A program made the translations under genes and the position numbers. From Crenobacter cavernae (GTDB taxonomy: Bacteria; Pseudomonadota; Gammaproteobacteria; Burkholderiales; Chromobacteriaceae): a DNA stretch of 64,000 nucleotides. How positions within the stretch are numbered: position 1 is the first letter of the stretch; every line of letters begins with the position of its first letter. The DNA is taken from positions 3,035,001 through 3,099,000 of the forward strand of contig NZ_CP031337.1 in assembly GCF_003355495.1 (NCBI RefSeq), read 5' to 3'. Below are positions 22,140 to 29,482 of this stretch, one piece after another. The notes under the pieces are model-generated. The model did no database searches. It was given only the letters and a program-made list of their open reading frames with translations, and was not told where the DNA came from.

Positions 22140-22175
22140 AAGGTTGGCCGAGCCTTTGGCGCTCGGCCAGGCTTT
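22140..22175 (-). terminator. Inverted pair of repeat words behind lolD
   Basis: AAGGTTGGCCGAGC (22140-22153) faces the degenerate partner GCTCGGCCAGGCTTT (22161-22175) across a seven-base loop, directly after the lolD stop codon. On the minus strand it forms a GC-rich stem ending in CCTTTTG, so it may work as a weak terminator. Confidence 0.55.
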
Positions 22176-22858
22176 CAGCCTTGCTCCGACAAGCCCGCTT
22201 CAGAGAGGTGCAGCACGCGGCCGGTGCGGGCGGCGAGGTCGTGGTCGTGGGTGACGATGACGAGCGCGGTGCCGAGGCTACGGTTCAATTCCAGCATCAG
22301 TTCGAACACCGCATCGGCGTTGCCGCGGTCGAGGTTACCGGTCGGCTCGTCGGCCAACAGGCAGGCCGGACGCGTGACCAGGGCGCGCGCGATCGCCGCG
22401 CGCTGACGCTCGCCGCCGGACAGCTCGCCCGGCTTGTGTTCTAACCTCGCGGCCAAGCCGACCCGCGTCAGCATTTCGCCCGCCGCGCGGGCCGCGTCGT
22501 CGCGCGACATGCGGCGGATCAACAGCGGCATCATCACGTTTTCCAGCGCCGAAAACTCGGGCAGCAGGTGATGGAACTGGTAGACGAAGCCGAGGTCGCG
22601 GTTGCGCAGCTCGCCGCGACGCTTTTCCGACAGCGTGTACAGATCCTCACCCGACAGCGTGACGCGGCCGTGGGTCGGCGTATCGAGCCCGCCCAACAGG
22701 TGCAACAGCGTGCTTTTTCCCGAGCCGGACGCGCCGACCACGGCGAGCATGTCGCCCTTGTCCACCTTCAGATCGATGCCGGACAGCACGGTCAGCGCGC
22801 GCCGGCCCTCTTCATAGGTCTTGGCGAGGCCGAAGGCCTCGAGTACCGGACTATTCAT
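22175..22858 (-). CDS. lolD: Lipoprotein-releasing ABC transporter ATPase LolD
   Basis: This 227-residue ATPase of the LolCDE complex extracts outer-membrane lipoproteins from the inner membrane and passes them to LolA. Walker A is GASGSGKST, the signature is LSGGERQRAAIARAL and Walker B is LLADEPTGNLD, followed by H-loop VTHDH. The LolD-typical segment FVYQFHHLLPEFSALENVMMPLL is present. Its start overlaps the end of the permease gene by eight bases, a common lolC-lolD arrangement. A hairpin of repeat words follows the stop. Confidence 0.96.
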   Translation of the reverse strand: MNSPVLEAFGLAKTYEEGRRALTVLSGIDLKVDKGDMLAVVGASGSGKSTLLHLLGGLDTPTHGRVTLSGEDLYTLSEKRRGELRNRDLGFVYQFHHLLPEFSALENVMMPLLIRRMSRDDAARAAGEMLTRVGLAARLEHKPGELSGGERQRAAIARALVTRPACLLADEPTGNLDRGNADAVFELMLELNRSLGTALVIVTHDHDLAARTGRVLHLSEAGLSEQG

Positions 22859-24098
22859 AGCGCAATGCCTCCGCCGGCTGCAGCCGCGCGGCGTGCCAGC
22901 TCGGATACAGGGTGGCGAGGAAGGACAGCACCAGCGAGATCAGCGCAATCGTGGTGACATCGCCCGACAGCACCTGCGACGGCAGGTGGTCGATCAGGTA
23001 GACGTCGCCCGAGATCAGCTTGGTGCCGAGCACGCGTTCGATCGCCGGGACAATAATGTCCAGATTCAGCGCCACCAGCACCCCGCCGGCGACGCCCGAC
23101 AAAGTGCCGAGAATGCCGGACACCGAACCCTGGATCACGAAGATCTTCATGATGCTGGCCGGGCTCGCACCCAGCGTGCGCAGGATCGCGATGTCGGCCT
23201 GCTTGTCGGTGACGACCATCACCAGCGTCGACACCAGGTTGAACGCCGCGACGGCGACGATCAGCGTCAGGATGATGAACATCATCCGTTTCTCGATCTG
23301 CACCGCGCGGAAGTAGTTGGCGTTCATGTCGGACCAGTCGGTCGCCGTCGCCTCGGGCGGCAGCTTGCCGGCCAGCCTGATCTTCAGGTCGGGCGCGAGC
23401 ATCGGGTCGGACAGTTTCAGCCGCACGCCGGACACCGCGTCGCCCATGCGGAACAAGAGCTGCGCGTCCTTCAGATCGACCATCGCCAGCGACGAGTCGA
23501 ACTCGAACATGTCGACCTTGAACACGCCGACGACGGTGAACTGCTTGAGCCGCGGCATCAGCCCGGCCGGCGTCACGTTGCCCTGCGGCGTCAACAGCGT
23601 CACCTTGTCACCGACCGAGACGCCCAGCTGGCGCGCCAGTTCGACGCCGAGCACGATGCCGAAGCCGCCCGGTTTCAGGTCGGCAAGGCGCCCGGATAGC
23701 ATCTTCTGGCCGACCTCGACCACCTTGTCCTCGCGCGCCGGCTCGACCCCGCGCACCAGCGCGCCTCGCACCACGCCGCGCGACGTCAACAGGCCCTGCG
23801 CGTTGACGAAGGGCGCGACCGCGCGCACCTCGGGCTCGCGCTCGGCCAACTTGACGTACGCCGGCCAGTCGGAAAGCCTGGCGTCGTAGGTGCTGATTTC
23901 GAGGTGGGACGCGACACCGAGGATGCGGCCGCGGATTTCCTTCTGAAAGCCGTTCATCACCGACAAGACGATGATGAGCGCCGCGACGCCGAGCGCGATG
24001 CCTATCATCGACACCAGCGAAATGAAGGAAATGAAACCATTGCGGCGGCGCGCACGCAGATATCTCAGGCCGATGAAGGCCTCGAACGGGAGGGACAT
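22851..24098 (-). CDS. lolC: Lipoprotein-releasing ABC transporter permease LolC/LolE
   Basis: This 415-residue inner-membrane permease has an N-terminal helix (SLVSMIGIALGVAALIIVLSVMNGF) with the MacB/LolC-type ISLVSMIGI stretch, a large periplasmic domain, then three C-terminal helices (MFIILTLIVAVAAFNLVSTLVMVV and others). The N-terminal FEAFIGLRYLRARRRNGFISFISL is typical of LolC and LolE. There is only one such gene here, as in bacteria that use a single LolF-type permease. It is followed without gap by lolD. A repeat word (23841) encodes LAE. Confidence 0.93.
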   Translation of the reverse strand: MSLPFEAFIGLRYLRARRRNGFISFISLVSMIGIALGVAALIIVLSVMNGFQKEIRGRILGVASHLEISTYDARLSDWPAYVKLAEREPEVRAVAPFVNAQGLLTSRGVVRGALVRGVEPAREDKVVEVGQKMLSGRLADLKPGGFGIVLGVELARQLGVSVGDKVTLLTPQGNVTPAGLMPRLKQFTVVGVFKVDMFEFDSSLAMVDLKDAQLLFRMGDAVSGVRLKLSDPMLAPDLKIRLAGKLPPEATATDWSDMNANYFRAVQIEKRMMFIILTLIVAVAAFNLVSTLVMVVTDKQADIAILRTLGASPASIMKIFVIQGSVSGILGTLSGVAGGVLVALNLDIIVPAIERVLGTKLISGDVYLIDHLPSQVLSGDVTTIALISLVLSFLATLYPSWHAARLQPAEALRYE

Positions 24099-24107
24099 GC
24101 GGGCCCT

Positions 24108-24326
24108 TCAGGATTGGTAGGGGTTTTCGAGGCGCTGCATCAGTTGCACGAGAACCTCGCGCACCTGGGTCTCGTCGCAGCCCATCAGGATCGCGTCTTC
24201 GAATGCGTCCTGCGCCAGCTGCGCCAGCTCCTCGAGGTTCTCGCGCATCACCTTGATCTTTTCCACGCAGGCGACGGTGTTGCCCTGCGGATCGCGCCAA
24301 ACCGGCAAATCGAGATTGCTGCTCAT
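24108..24326 (-). CDS. Small conserved protein of unknown function
   Basis: The 72-residue acidic protein begins MSSNLDLPVWRDPQGNTVACVEKIKV. A helical middle (LEELAQLAQDAFEDAIL) and the stretch MGCDETQVREVLVQLMQRLENPYQS follow. I do not recognise a domain. The regular spacing of Leu and Asp/Glu suggests a helical bundle. A start 19 codons earlier (24383) is possible but would run through the terminator of the upstream hydrolase gene, so the ATG at 24326 is preferred even though its ribosome site is weak. It lies nine bases before lolC. It is probably real because its codon use matches the neighbours and it fills the gap. Confidence 0.65.
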   Translation of the reverse strand: MSSNLDLPVWRDPQGNTVACVEKIKVMRENLEELAQLAQDAFEDAILMGCDETQVREVLVQLMQRLENPYQS

Positions 24327-24348
24327 CGTAATATCGTGCTTCAAAACG

Positions 24349-24374
24349 GCGATGCCCGCTCTTGCGGGCATCGC
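24349..24374 (-). terminator. Rho-independent terminator of the NlpC/P60 gene
   Basis: An 11-bp perfect stem (GCGATGCCCGC with its complement) and a four-base loop are followed on the minus strand by CGTTTTG, 20 bases after the NlpC/P60 stop codon. Confidence 0.75.
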
Positions 24375-24393
24375 GGGGTTCATCTTCGTGCCA

Positions 24394-25335
24394 CTAGCCG
24401 CGGCTGCTGGGCTGGGATTTCTTGTGACGGCCTGTCTCCGGCTTGTCCTTGCCGCCCTTCTTCGAGTTCGTGCTCTTCTCGCTCGACTTCTCGGCGGACC
24501 TCTTCTTCGATTGCCTCGTGCTTTTTTCTTCGGGCGGGTCCTTTTCGCGGCCCTTCTTCTTGCTCTTGGGCGCGTCGGCGACGTCCGCCTTTACCGCGGG
24601 GCAGCGCCGGCCCTTCTTGCACTTGACCGGTTCAGCCTCGGCCTTGTCGACCTTGCGGTAGCGCGATTCGGCCTTCGATTCCGGCTTCTGGGACCCAGCC
24701 TTCTTCGATTCTACGAGCCGCCTCGGTTCGGCCTCATACCTTGCCGGCGAGACGGCGACCGTTTCGCGCTCGCGCACCGGCTTTTCGGCCCGCTCGACCC
24801 GCGCCGGCTTCTCGGTCAGCTCGCTCGCGGCCGAGCCCCGTTGCACGCGACGGGCGCCGTTGTAGCGCTGCGTCCAGTAGCCGATGTTCAGGCTGGTGAT
24901 CTCGACGCTCTTGCCGGTGCGCGGCGAATGGATGAAACGCCCGTTGCCCATATAGATGCCGGCATGGGAATAGGCGAAGCCGCGCGTGTTGAAGAAGACC
25001 AGATCACCGGGCACAAGTTCGCCCTTGTCGACCGGCTTGCCGACGCGCGCCATCTCGGCGGCGGTGCGTGGCAGGTTCACCTTTAGCGACTTCTGGAACA
25101 CATACTGGATAAAACCGCTGCAATCGAGGCCGGAACTGGGGGTGCTGCCGCCGAAACGATAGGCGACGCCGATCAGGCTCATCGCCTGCAGCAACAGGTC
25201 GCCCACCGCCTCTTCTCCGGGCGAGGAGAATCGGGAAATCGGGTCGTCGTCGCCCTGGGACTTGTCTGGTGCCGCGTAGGCGCAGGCCATGAACGCGGCC
25301 AGCAGCGCAGCGAGTAAGCGCAGGTGCAATTTCAT
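24394..25335 (-). CDS. NlpC/P60 cell-wall hydrolase with long basic tail
   Basis: This 313-residue exported peptidase probably cleaves peptidoglycan stem peptides in the periplasm. The ATG at 25335 gives a signal peptide (MKLHLRLLAALLAAFMACAYA). The NlpC/P60 domain spans about residues 40-165 with catalytic Cys72 (GLDCSGF), His124 (SHAGIY) and His136 (RFIHSPR). From about residue 170 to the end the chain is Lys/Arg/Glu/Ser-rich and low in complexity (KSKKKGREKD, RQSKKRS), unusual in this family and possibly a wall- or nucleic-acid-binding tail. It stands alone between ubiB-like (divergent) and a small gene, with its own terminator. Confidence 0.88.
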   Translation of the reverse strand: MKLHLRLLAALLAAFMACAYAAPDKSQGDDDPISRFSSPGEEAVGDLLLQAMSLIGVAYRFGGSTPSSGLDCSGFIQYVFQKSLKVNLPRTAAEMARVGKPVDKGELVPGDLVFFNTRGFAYSHAGIYMGNGRFIHSPRTGKSVEITSLNIGYWTQRYNGARRVQRGSAASELTEKPARVERAEKPVRERETVAVSPARYEAEPRRLVESKKAGSQKPESKAESRYRKVDKAEAEPVKCKKGRRCPAVKADVADAPKSKKKGREKDPPEEKSTRQSKKRSAEKSSEKSTNSKKGGKDKPETGRHKKSQPSSRG

Positions 25336-25449
25336 AGACCGCACTCTAACCAACGAGGCTAGGCGTGTAAAGCCGGCCCGCCGGCATGTTATGCTGCCGT
25401 CAGACCCTTGTCTGACAGGGGATGGTAACGATCGGCCACGGAATCATCC

Positions 25450-27138
25450 ATGCTCCGCGAAACCCTGATCGCCATGCGCGACCTGCCGCGTTTGAAACAA
25501 ATCAGCGGCGTTCTGATACGACACGGCCTCGGCGAATTCACGCAGCGGCTGGGCCTGCCCCGCGCGCTGGAAAAGGCCGGCGAATGGCTGCACCTGTCGC
25601 AGGCGGCCGAAGCGGAAGCCGGCCTGCCGACGCCGGTGCGCCTACGGCTCGCGTTCGAGGAGCTCGGCCCGACCTTCATCAAGCTCGGCCAGATCCTGTC
25701 GACCCGCGTCGACGTGTTCTCGCCCGACTGGATCGCCGAGTTCGAAAAACTGCAGAGCCGTGTGCCGCCGATTCCGCCGGCCGACGTCCCCCGCTTGTTG
25801 GCCAGCGCACTCGGCCAACCTCTGGAAGACATCTTCAGCCGTTTCGACAACGCGCCGATCGGTTCGGCGTCGATCGCGCAGGTGCACCGCGCCGAGCTCT
25901 TGGACGGCACGGTGGTCGCGGTCAAACTGCGCCGGCCGGGCATCGTCGACAAGGTCGAGGCGGACCTGCGCATCCTCAGCCACATCGCTTACCTGGTCGA
26001 ACTCGAATTCCCCGACAGCCGCCGCTACCAGCCGACCGAGATCGTCAACCAGTTCGCGCGCTCGCTGCACCGCGAACTCGACCTCGCCGTCGAGGCGCGC
26101 AATATGGATCGCTTCGGGCGCGATTTCGCCGACGATATCGACATCACCGTGCCGCGCGTGTACTGGCCGTATACCAATGCGGCGGTCAACGTGCAGGACT
26201 ATGTCGACGGGCTGCCGGCGACCCAGCTCGGCGAGGTCGCCGCCGCCGGGCTCGACGCGGTGCTGCTCGCTAAGCGCGGTGCCGACGCGGTGCTGCGCAT
26301 GATCCTCGTCAACGGCTTCTTCCACGCCGACCCACATCCGGGCAACGTGTTCTTCCTGCCGGAAAACCGGCTCGCCTTCATCGACTTCGGCATGGTCGGC
26401 CGGCTATCGCACGCGCGGCGCGACGAGATCGTCGACCTGTTGGCTGCGCTCGCCGACCGTGACGAGCGCGCGATGCTCGACGTGCTGATCGAATGGACCG
26501 GCAGCAGCCCGGTCGACGAGACCAAGTTCGCCTACGACATCGGCGAGTTTATGTTCGCCTACGAGCATGTGCCGCTGAAGAACCTCAACCTCAGCCAGCT
26601 GATCAACGACATCATGGCGCTGGTGCGCGAGCACTCGATCGTGCTGCCATCGGAACTCACGCTGCTATTCAAGGCGCTGATCACGCTCGAGGGCCTCGGC
26701 CGCCAGCTCGACCCGAATTTCCAGCTGGTCGAGCACATCACGCCCTTCGTGCGCCAGCTGATGGTCGAGCGCTATCATCCGAAGGCGCTGCTGCAGCGCG
26801 GCAAGCACACGATGGCCGAGACGGTGTCGATGCTCGCGTCCTTGCCGCGCGACCTGATCCGCATCGGCAAGGACGTGCGCCACGGCAAGTTCCGCGTCAA
26901 CCTCGACCTCCAACGCCTCGACCAGTTCGGCCGCCAACTCGACAAGAGCTCCAACCGGCTGACGATGGGCATCGTCACCGGCTGCCTGATCATCGGCTCG
27001 GCGATCGTGATCACGGTCGACGCCGGGCCGAAGCTGTTCGGCCTGCCCTTCTTCGGCTTCATGGGCTTCATGGTCGCCTTCTTCAACAGCGTCTGGCTGC
27101 TGTGGTCGATCTGGCGCGCCGGCAAGGAATGGCCATGA
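25450..27138 (+). CDS. ubiB: ABC1/UbiB-family atypical kinase
   Basis: This 562-residue membrane protein of the UbiB family (COQ8/ABC1) acts as an ATPase needed for ubiquinone synthesis. Family motifs are clear: KLGQILSTRVDVF, the alanine-rich loop NAPIGSASIAQVHRAEL, Lys in VAVKLRRPGI, ADPHPGNVFF and the metal site FIDFGMVG. Two transmembrane helices close the protein (IVTGCLIIGSAIVIT and FFGFMGFMVAFFNSVWLLW). It is not next to ubiE or ubiJ as the canonical ubiB usually is, so it could be a second ABC1 paralogue. Its stop overlaps the next ATG (ATGA). Confidence 0.85.
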   Translation: MLRETLIAMRDLPRLKQISGVLIRHGLGEFTQRLGLPRALEKAGEWLHLSQAAEAEAGLPTPVRLRLAFEELGPTFIKLGQILSTRVDVFSPDWIAEFEKLQSRVPPIPPADVPRLLASALGQPLEDIFSRFDNAPIGSASIAQVHRAELLDGTVVAVKLRRPGIVDKVEADLRILSHIAYLVELEFPDSRRYQPTEIVNQFARSLHRELDLAVEARNMDRFGRDFADDIDITVPRVYWPYTNAAVNVQDYVDGLPATQLGEVAAAGLDAVLLAKRGADAVLRMILVNGFFHADPHPGNVFFLPENRLAFIDFGMVGRLSHARRDEIVDLLAALADRDERAMLDVLIEWTGSSPVDETKFAYDIGEFMFAYEHVPLKNLNLSQLINDIMALVREHSIVLPSELTLLFKALITLEGLGRQLDPNFQLVEHITPFVRQLMVERYHPKALLQRGKHTMAETVSMLASLPRDLIRIGKDVRHGKFRVNLDLQRLDQFGRQLDKSSNRLTMGIVTGCLIIGSAIVITVDAGPKLFGLPFFGFMGFMVAFFNSVWLLWSIWRAGKEWP

Positions 27139-27923
27139 AAACGCCCGCCCTTAAATGCAGCCTGGTGCTGCTGCTCGCACTCGGGCTCGGCCAAGCCGCG
27201 CTCGCGATCGAAGTGATCACGCTCAACTGGCGCGATGCGAACGAGGTCGCCGACGCGCTCGCGCCGCACCTTAGGGCCGACGAGTCGGCCAGCGCGCTCG
27301 ACAACCGGCTGATCCTCGACGTCAGCCCGGCCCGCGCCGCACAACTGCGCCAGATCGTGTCCTCGCTCGACGTGCGTCCGGTGTCCTTGCTGGTGGAGGT
27401 GGAACAACAGAGCAGCAGGCGCGGCGGCTCGGCCACCATCGACTGGGGAGGCAAGATCAGCGGCAGCGACGTCGAGATCGGCACCGGTGACGGCGTCGAC
27501 CTGCGTGCCAAGGGACGCGACAGCCGCGCCGACAGTCGCCTGACGCTCAGGCTGCTAGACAATCGCAGCGCTTATATCGCGATGTCCGACAGCCGGCCGC
27601 TGCCGTGGCAGGTGGTAGGCCCGCGCGGCCCTATCGGCGGCATCGACTACCGCGAAGCGATCCGCGGCTTTCACGTCCGGCCGCGGCTGGCCGGCGGCGA
27701 CCGGGTGCTGGTCGACATCGCCACGCGCGACGACGCTTTCCGCGGCCGTACGCTCGACGCGTCACGACTCGCGACCACGGTAGAAGGCAGGCTCGGCGAC
27801 TGGATAGTCCTCGGCGGCGTCGGTCAGGACAATCGCGGCCGCGAGGTCGTGTTGTTCGGCGCCGGCGCGGCGCGCGCCAACGTCGCGCGCCAGGTGCGTC
27901 TGCGCATCACGCGTTTACCCTAG
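27135..27923 (+). CDS. Exported secretin-N-domain-like protein
   Basis: The 262-residue protein has a signal peptide (MKTPALKCSLVLLLALGLGQAALA). The start is set at 27135, where AAGGA is six bases upstream and the ATG overlaps the ubiB stop; a second ATG at 27129 adds two residues. The mature N-terminus IEVITLNWRDANEVADALAPHL ... NRLILDVSPARAAQLRQIVSSLDV is the pattern of a secretin N-domain as in PilQ, HofQ and GspD. What follows (LTLRLLDNRSAYIAMSDSRPLPW) looks like the start of the secretin region, but the pore-forming C-domain is absent. It may be a stand-alone periplasmic protein of unknown role. No pilus or secretion gene is adjacent. Confidence 0.7.
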   Translation: MKTPALKCSLVLLLALGLGQAALAIEVITLNWRDANEVADALAPHLRADESASALDNRLILDVSPARAAQLRQIVSSLDVRPVSLLVEVEQQSSRRGGSATIDWGGKISGSDVEIGTGDGVDLRAKGRDSRADSRLTLRLLDNRSAYIAMSDSRPLPWQVVGPRGPIGGIDYREAIRGFHVRPRLAGGDRVLVDIATRDDAFRGRTLDASRLATTVEGRLGDWIVLGGVGQDNRGREVVLFGAGAARANVARQVRLRITRLP

Positions 27924-28252
27924 GCTTGCGGCGTGTGTCGCCGCCGCGCCACACGCCTTTCCTCCCCCCTTTCCTCCCCCTGTCTCTTTTTGGCTCTCCA
28001 CGCACGTCAAAACTTGAGCAAAGCTCCATTCTCCTTGCCGCCCGTGCCGAGGCGATTTTTATATCCAATGGTTATTTTTAATAATTTTTCATAATTATTT
28101 CGATATAAGAAACCCGTATTGGACGCTATGCCGCCAGGCTTCTTACCTTGTGAGGCACGCAAGTCATTCCACATGGAATAATGTGCTTGCCAACAAAAAT
28201 GAGAGTTATTATCATTAACTCGATCAGCGGACGACCTCACAAGGAGCAGCCC
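27924..28252. other. Intergenic region upstream of the DUF2325 gene
   Basis: These 329 bases are AT-rich in the second half and hold no gene. A Fur box lies at 28201-28219. No clear terminator follows the preceding gene. Confidence 0.55.
28201..28219. promoter_or_regulatory. Candidate Fur box
   Basis: GAGAGTTATTATCATTAAC matches the 19-base Fur consensus GATAATGATAATCATTATC at 14 positions, including the run ATTATCATTA. It lies 34 bases upstream of the DUF2325 start, so iron-dependent repression is likely. Confidence 0.65.
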
Positions 28253-28600
28253 ATGAAAGCCATGCTGGTAGGCGCCGATCAACTCGGCAACATTCCCGAC
28301 GTGCTGAACGGCTTCGGCATCGACATCCACCGGCATCTGACCGGTCGCAACAGCTCGCACCAGCGCAAGGTCGACCGCCTGCCGGCCGGGACCGATCTGT
28401 TGATCCTGTTCACCGACTTTCTCGGCCACAACGTGATGAAGCACTTCCGCGAACTCGCGAACGCCGAGAACATCCGCTTCATCGCTTGCCGCCGCTCGGC
28501 GTGCGCGCTCAAGCAGACGCTCGAAGGCTGCGGCCTCGGCGAGGCCGGCCGGTGCGCCACCTGCCCGAACGCGGCCGCGAAGAAAAAAGGCCGCAAGTGA
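28253..28600 (+). CDS. DUF2325-family small protein
   Basis: This 115-residue protein of the DUF2325 family has no established function. The Rossmann-like N-terminus MKAMLVGADQLGNIPDVLNGFGI, the basic HRHLTGRNSSHQRKVDR stretch and the middle segment ILFTDFLGHNVMKHFRELA are typical. A Cys-rich end (ACRRSACALKQTLEGCGLG ... CATCP) could bind a metal. AAGGAG lies upstream of the ATG, and a Fur box 34 bases before the start suggests a role in iron stress. It is a single gene ended by a repeat-pair terminator. Confidence 0.8.
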   Translation: MKAMLVGADQLGNIPDVLNGFGIDIHRHLTGRNSSHQRKVDRLPAGTDLLILFTDFLGHNVMKHFRELANAENIRFIACRRSACALKQTLEGCGLGEAGRCATCPNAAAKKKGRK

Positions 28601-28634
28601 GCGCGCTCGTCGCGCGCTTTAGGCCCCGGCAGAA

Positions 28635-28680
28635 CGCAAACAGGTTGGCCGAGCACTAAAGCTCGGCCAACCTGTTTGCG
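28635..28680. terminator. Terminator built from a perfect inverted pair of repeat words
   Basis: CGCAAACAGGTTGGCCGAGC (28635-28654) and its exact complement (28661-28680) form a 20-bp stem with a six-base loop. They sit between two convergent genes (DUF2325 and the anti-sigma gene) and the T-rich base TTTGCGTATTTT follows. This is the cleanest case of the window-wide repeat acting as a terminator. Confidence 0.85.
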
Positions 28681-28730
28681 TATTTTCGTCCCCTCAAAGC
28701 GCCACCAGGCGCTCTCAGCGCTCCCTGCGT

Positions 28731-28916
28731 TCAGACCTCGCCGTTTCCGGCGCGTCGCGCGGCGACGCGGATCTGCCGCATCTGCCTGGTGAACTCGCGG
28801 CAGTTCACGCACAGGAACAGGTGGAAACGCAGCTTGCCCTGCTCCCATCTCGAGAGCGGGCGGTCGAGCGAGGCCGAAATCAGCCGGCTCGCTTCCCGGC
28901 AACTCATCATCATCAA
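28731..28916 (-). CDS. Small zinc-finger anti-sigma factor (zf-HC2 type)
   Basis: This 61-residue protein has the zinc site HLFLCVNC (HxxxCxxC) and the N-terminal pattern CREASRLISASLDRPLSRWEQGKLRFHLFLCVNC of zinc anti-sigma factors. It would bind and silence the ECF sigma factor encoded seven bases upstream. It is very short and has no transmembrane helix, so it is a soluble, probably redox- or zinc-sensing, anti-sigma factor like MseR of Neisseria. Four Met codons at the 5' end make the start uncertain by a few residues. Confidence 0.8.
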   Translation of the reverse strand: MMMMSCREASRLISASLDRPLSRWEQGKLRFHLFLCVNCREFTRQMRQIRVAARRAGNGEV

Positions 28917-28923
28917 TCTTCCC

Positions 28924-29469
28924 CTACAGCCAGCGGATGGAAAAACATTCGCGCAGACTCATCCTTGCCCGGTACAGCAGCACTGAACAGTTGGTCGCGC
29001 TGATCTCGAGTTGCTTACAGATGTCGGCGATTTCGAGCCCCATCATCTCGCGCATCACGAACACCATCGCGGTACGGCGCGGCATCGCCTCCGAGCAGCG
29101 CTCGAACACCGCCCAGAATTCGCGCGAGATCAGCTCCTGTTCCGGCTGGCCCCAGGCCTTGACCGGCTCGCGCCAGCGGCCGGAGCGGTCGAACAGGCCG
29201 TCGAAGTCCGAGTCGTCGATTTCGTCGGGCAGCGGCTCGAATCGCTCGTCGCGCTTCTTGGCGCGCAAGGTGTCGAGCAGCTTGAAGCGCAATATCGACG
29301 TCAGCCACGTGCGCAAGGAAGACGCGCCCTTGAAGCTCGCCAGCGATTCGAGCGCGGCGAGCAGGGTCTCCTGCACCACCTCCTCGGCGGCGCCGCGGTC
29401 GCGTAACTGGGCGAGCGCATAGCGCAACAGGTAGTCGCGCTCGGCCTCGATCATTTCCGGTGTCGCCAT
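28924..29469 (-). CDS. ECF sigma factor
   Basis: This 181-residue RNA polymerase sigma factor of the extracytoplasmic-function class has region 2 (YLLRYALAQLRDRGAAEEVVQETLLAAL, FKGASSLRTWLTSILRFKLLD) and region 4 (RTAMVFVMREMMGLEIADICKQLEISATNCSVLLYRARMSLRECF). It is followed by the zinc anti-sigma gene, a typical operon for sulfur- or oxidative-stress response; the closest named pair I know is RpoE/MseR in Neisseria. A linker rich in Asp/Glu (DEIDDSDFDGLFD) separates the two regions. Target genes cannot be read from this window. Confidence 0.9.
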   Translation of the reverse strand: MATPEMIEAERDYLLRYALAQLRDRGAAEEVVQETLLAALESLASFKGASSLRTWLTSILRFKLLDTLRAKKRDERFEPLPDEIDDSDFDGLFDRSGRWREPVKAWGQPEQELISREFWAVFERCSEAMPRRTAMVFVMREMMGLEIADICKQLEISATNCSVLLYRARMSLRECFSIRWL

Positions 29470-29482
29470 TCCTGCTTCCCTT

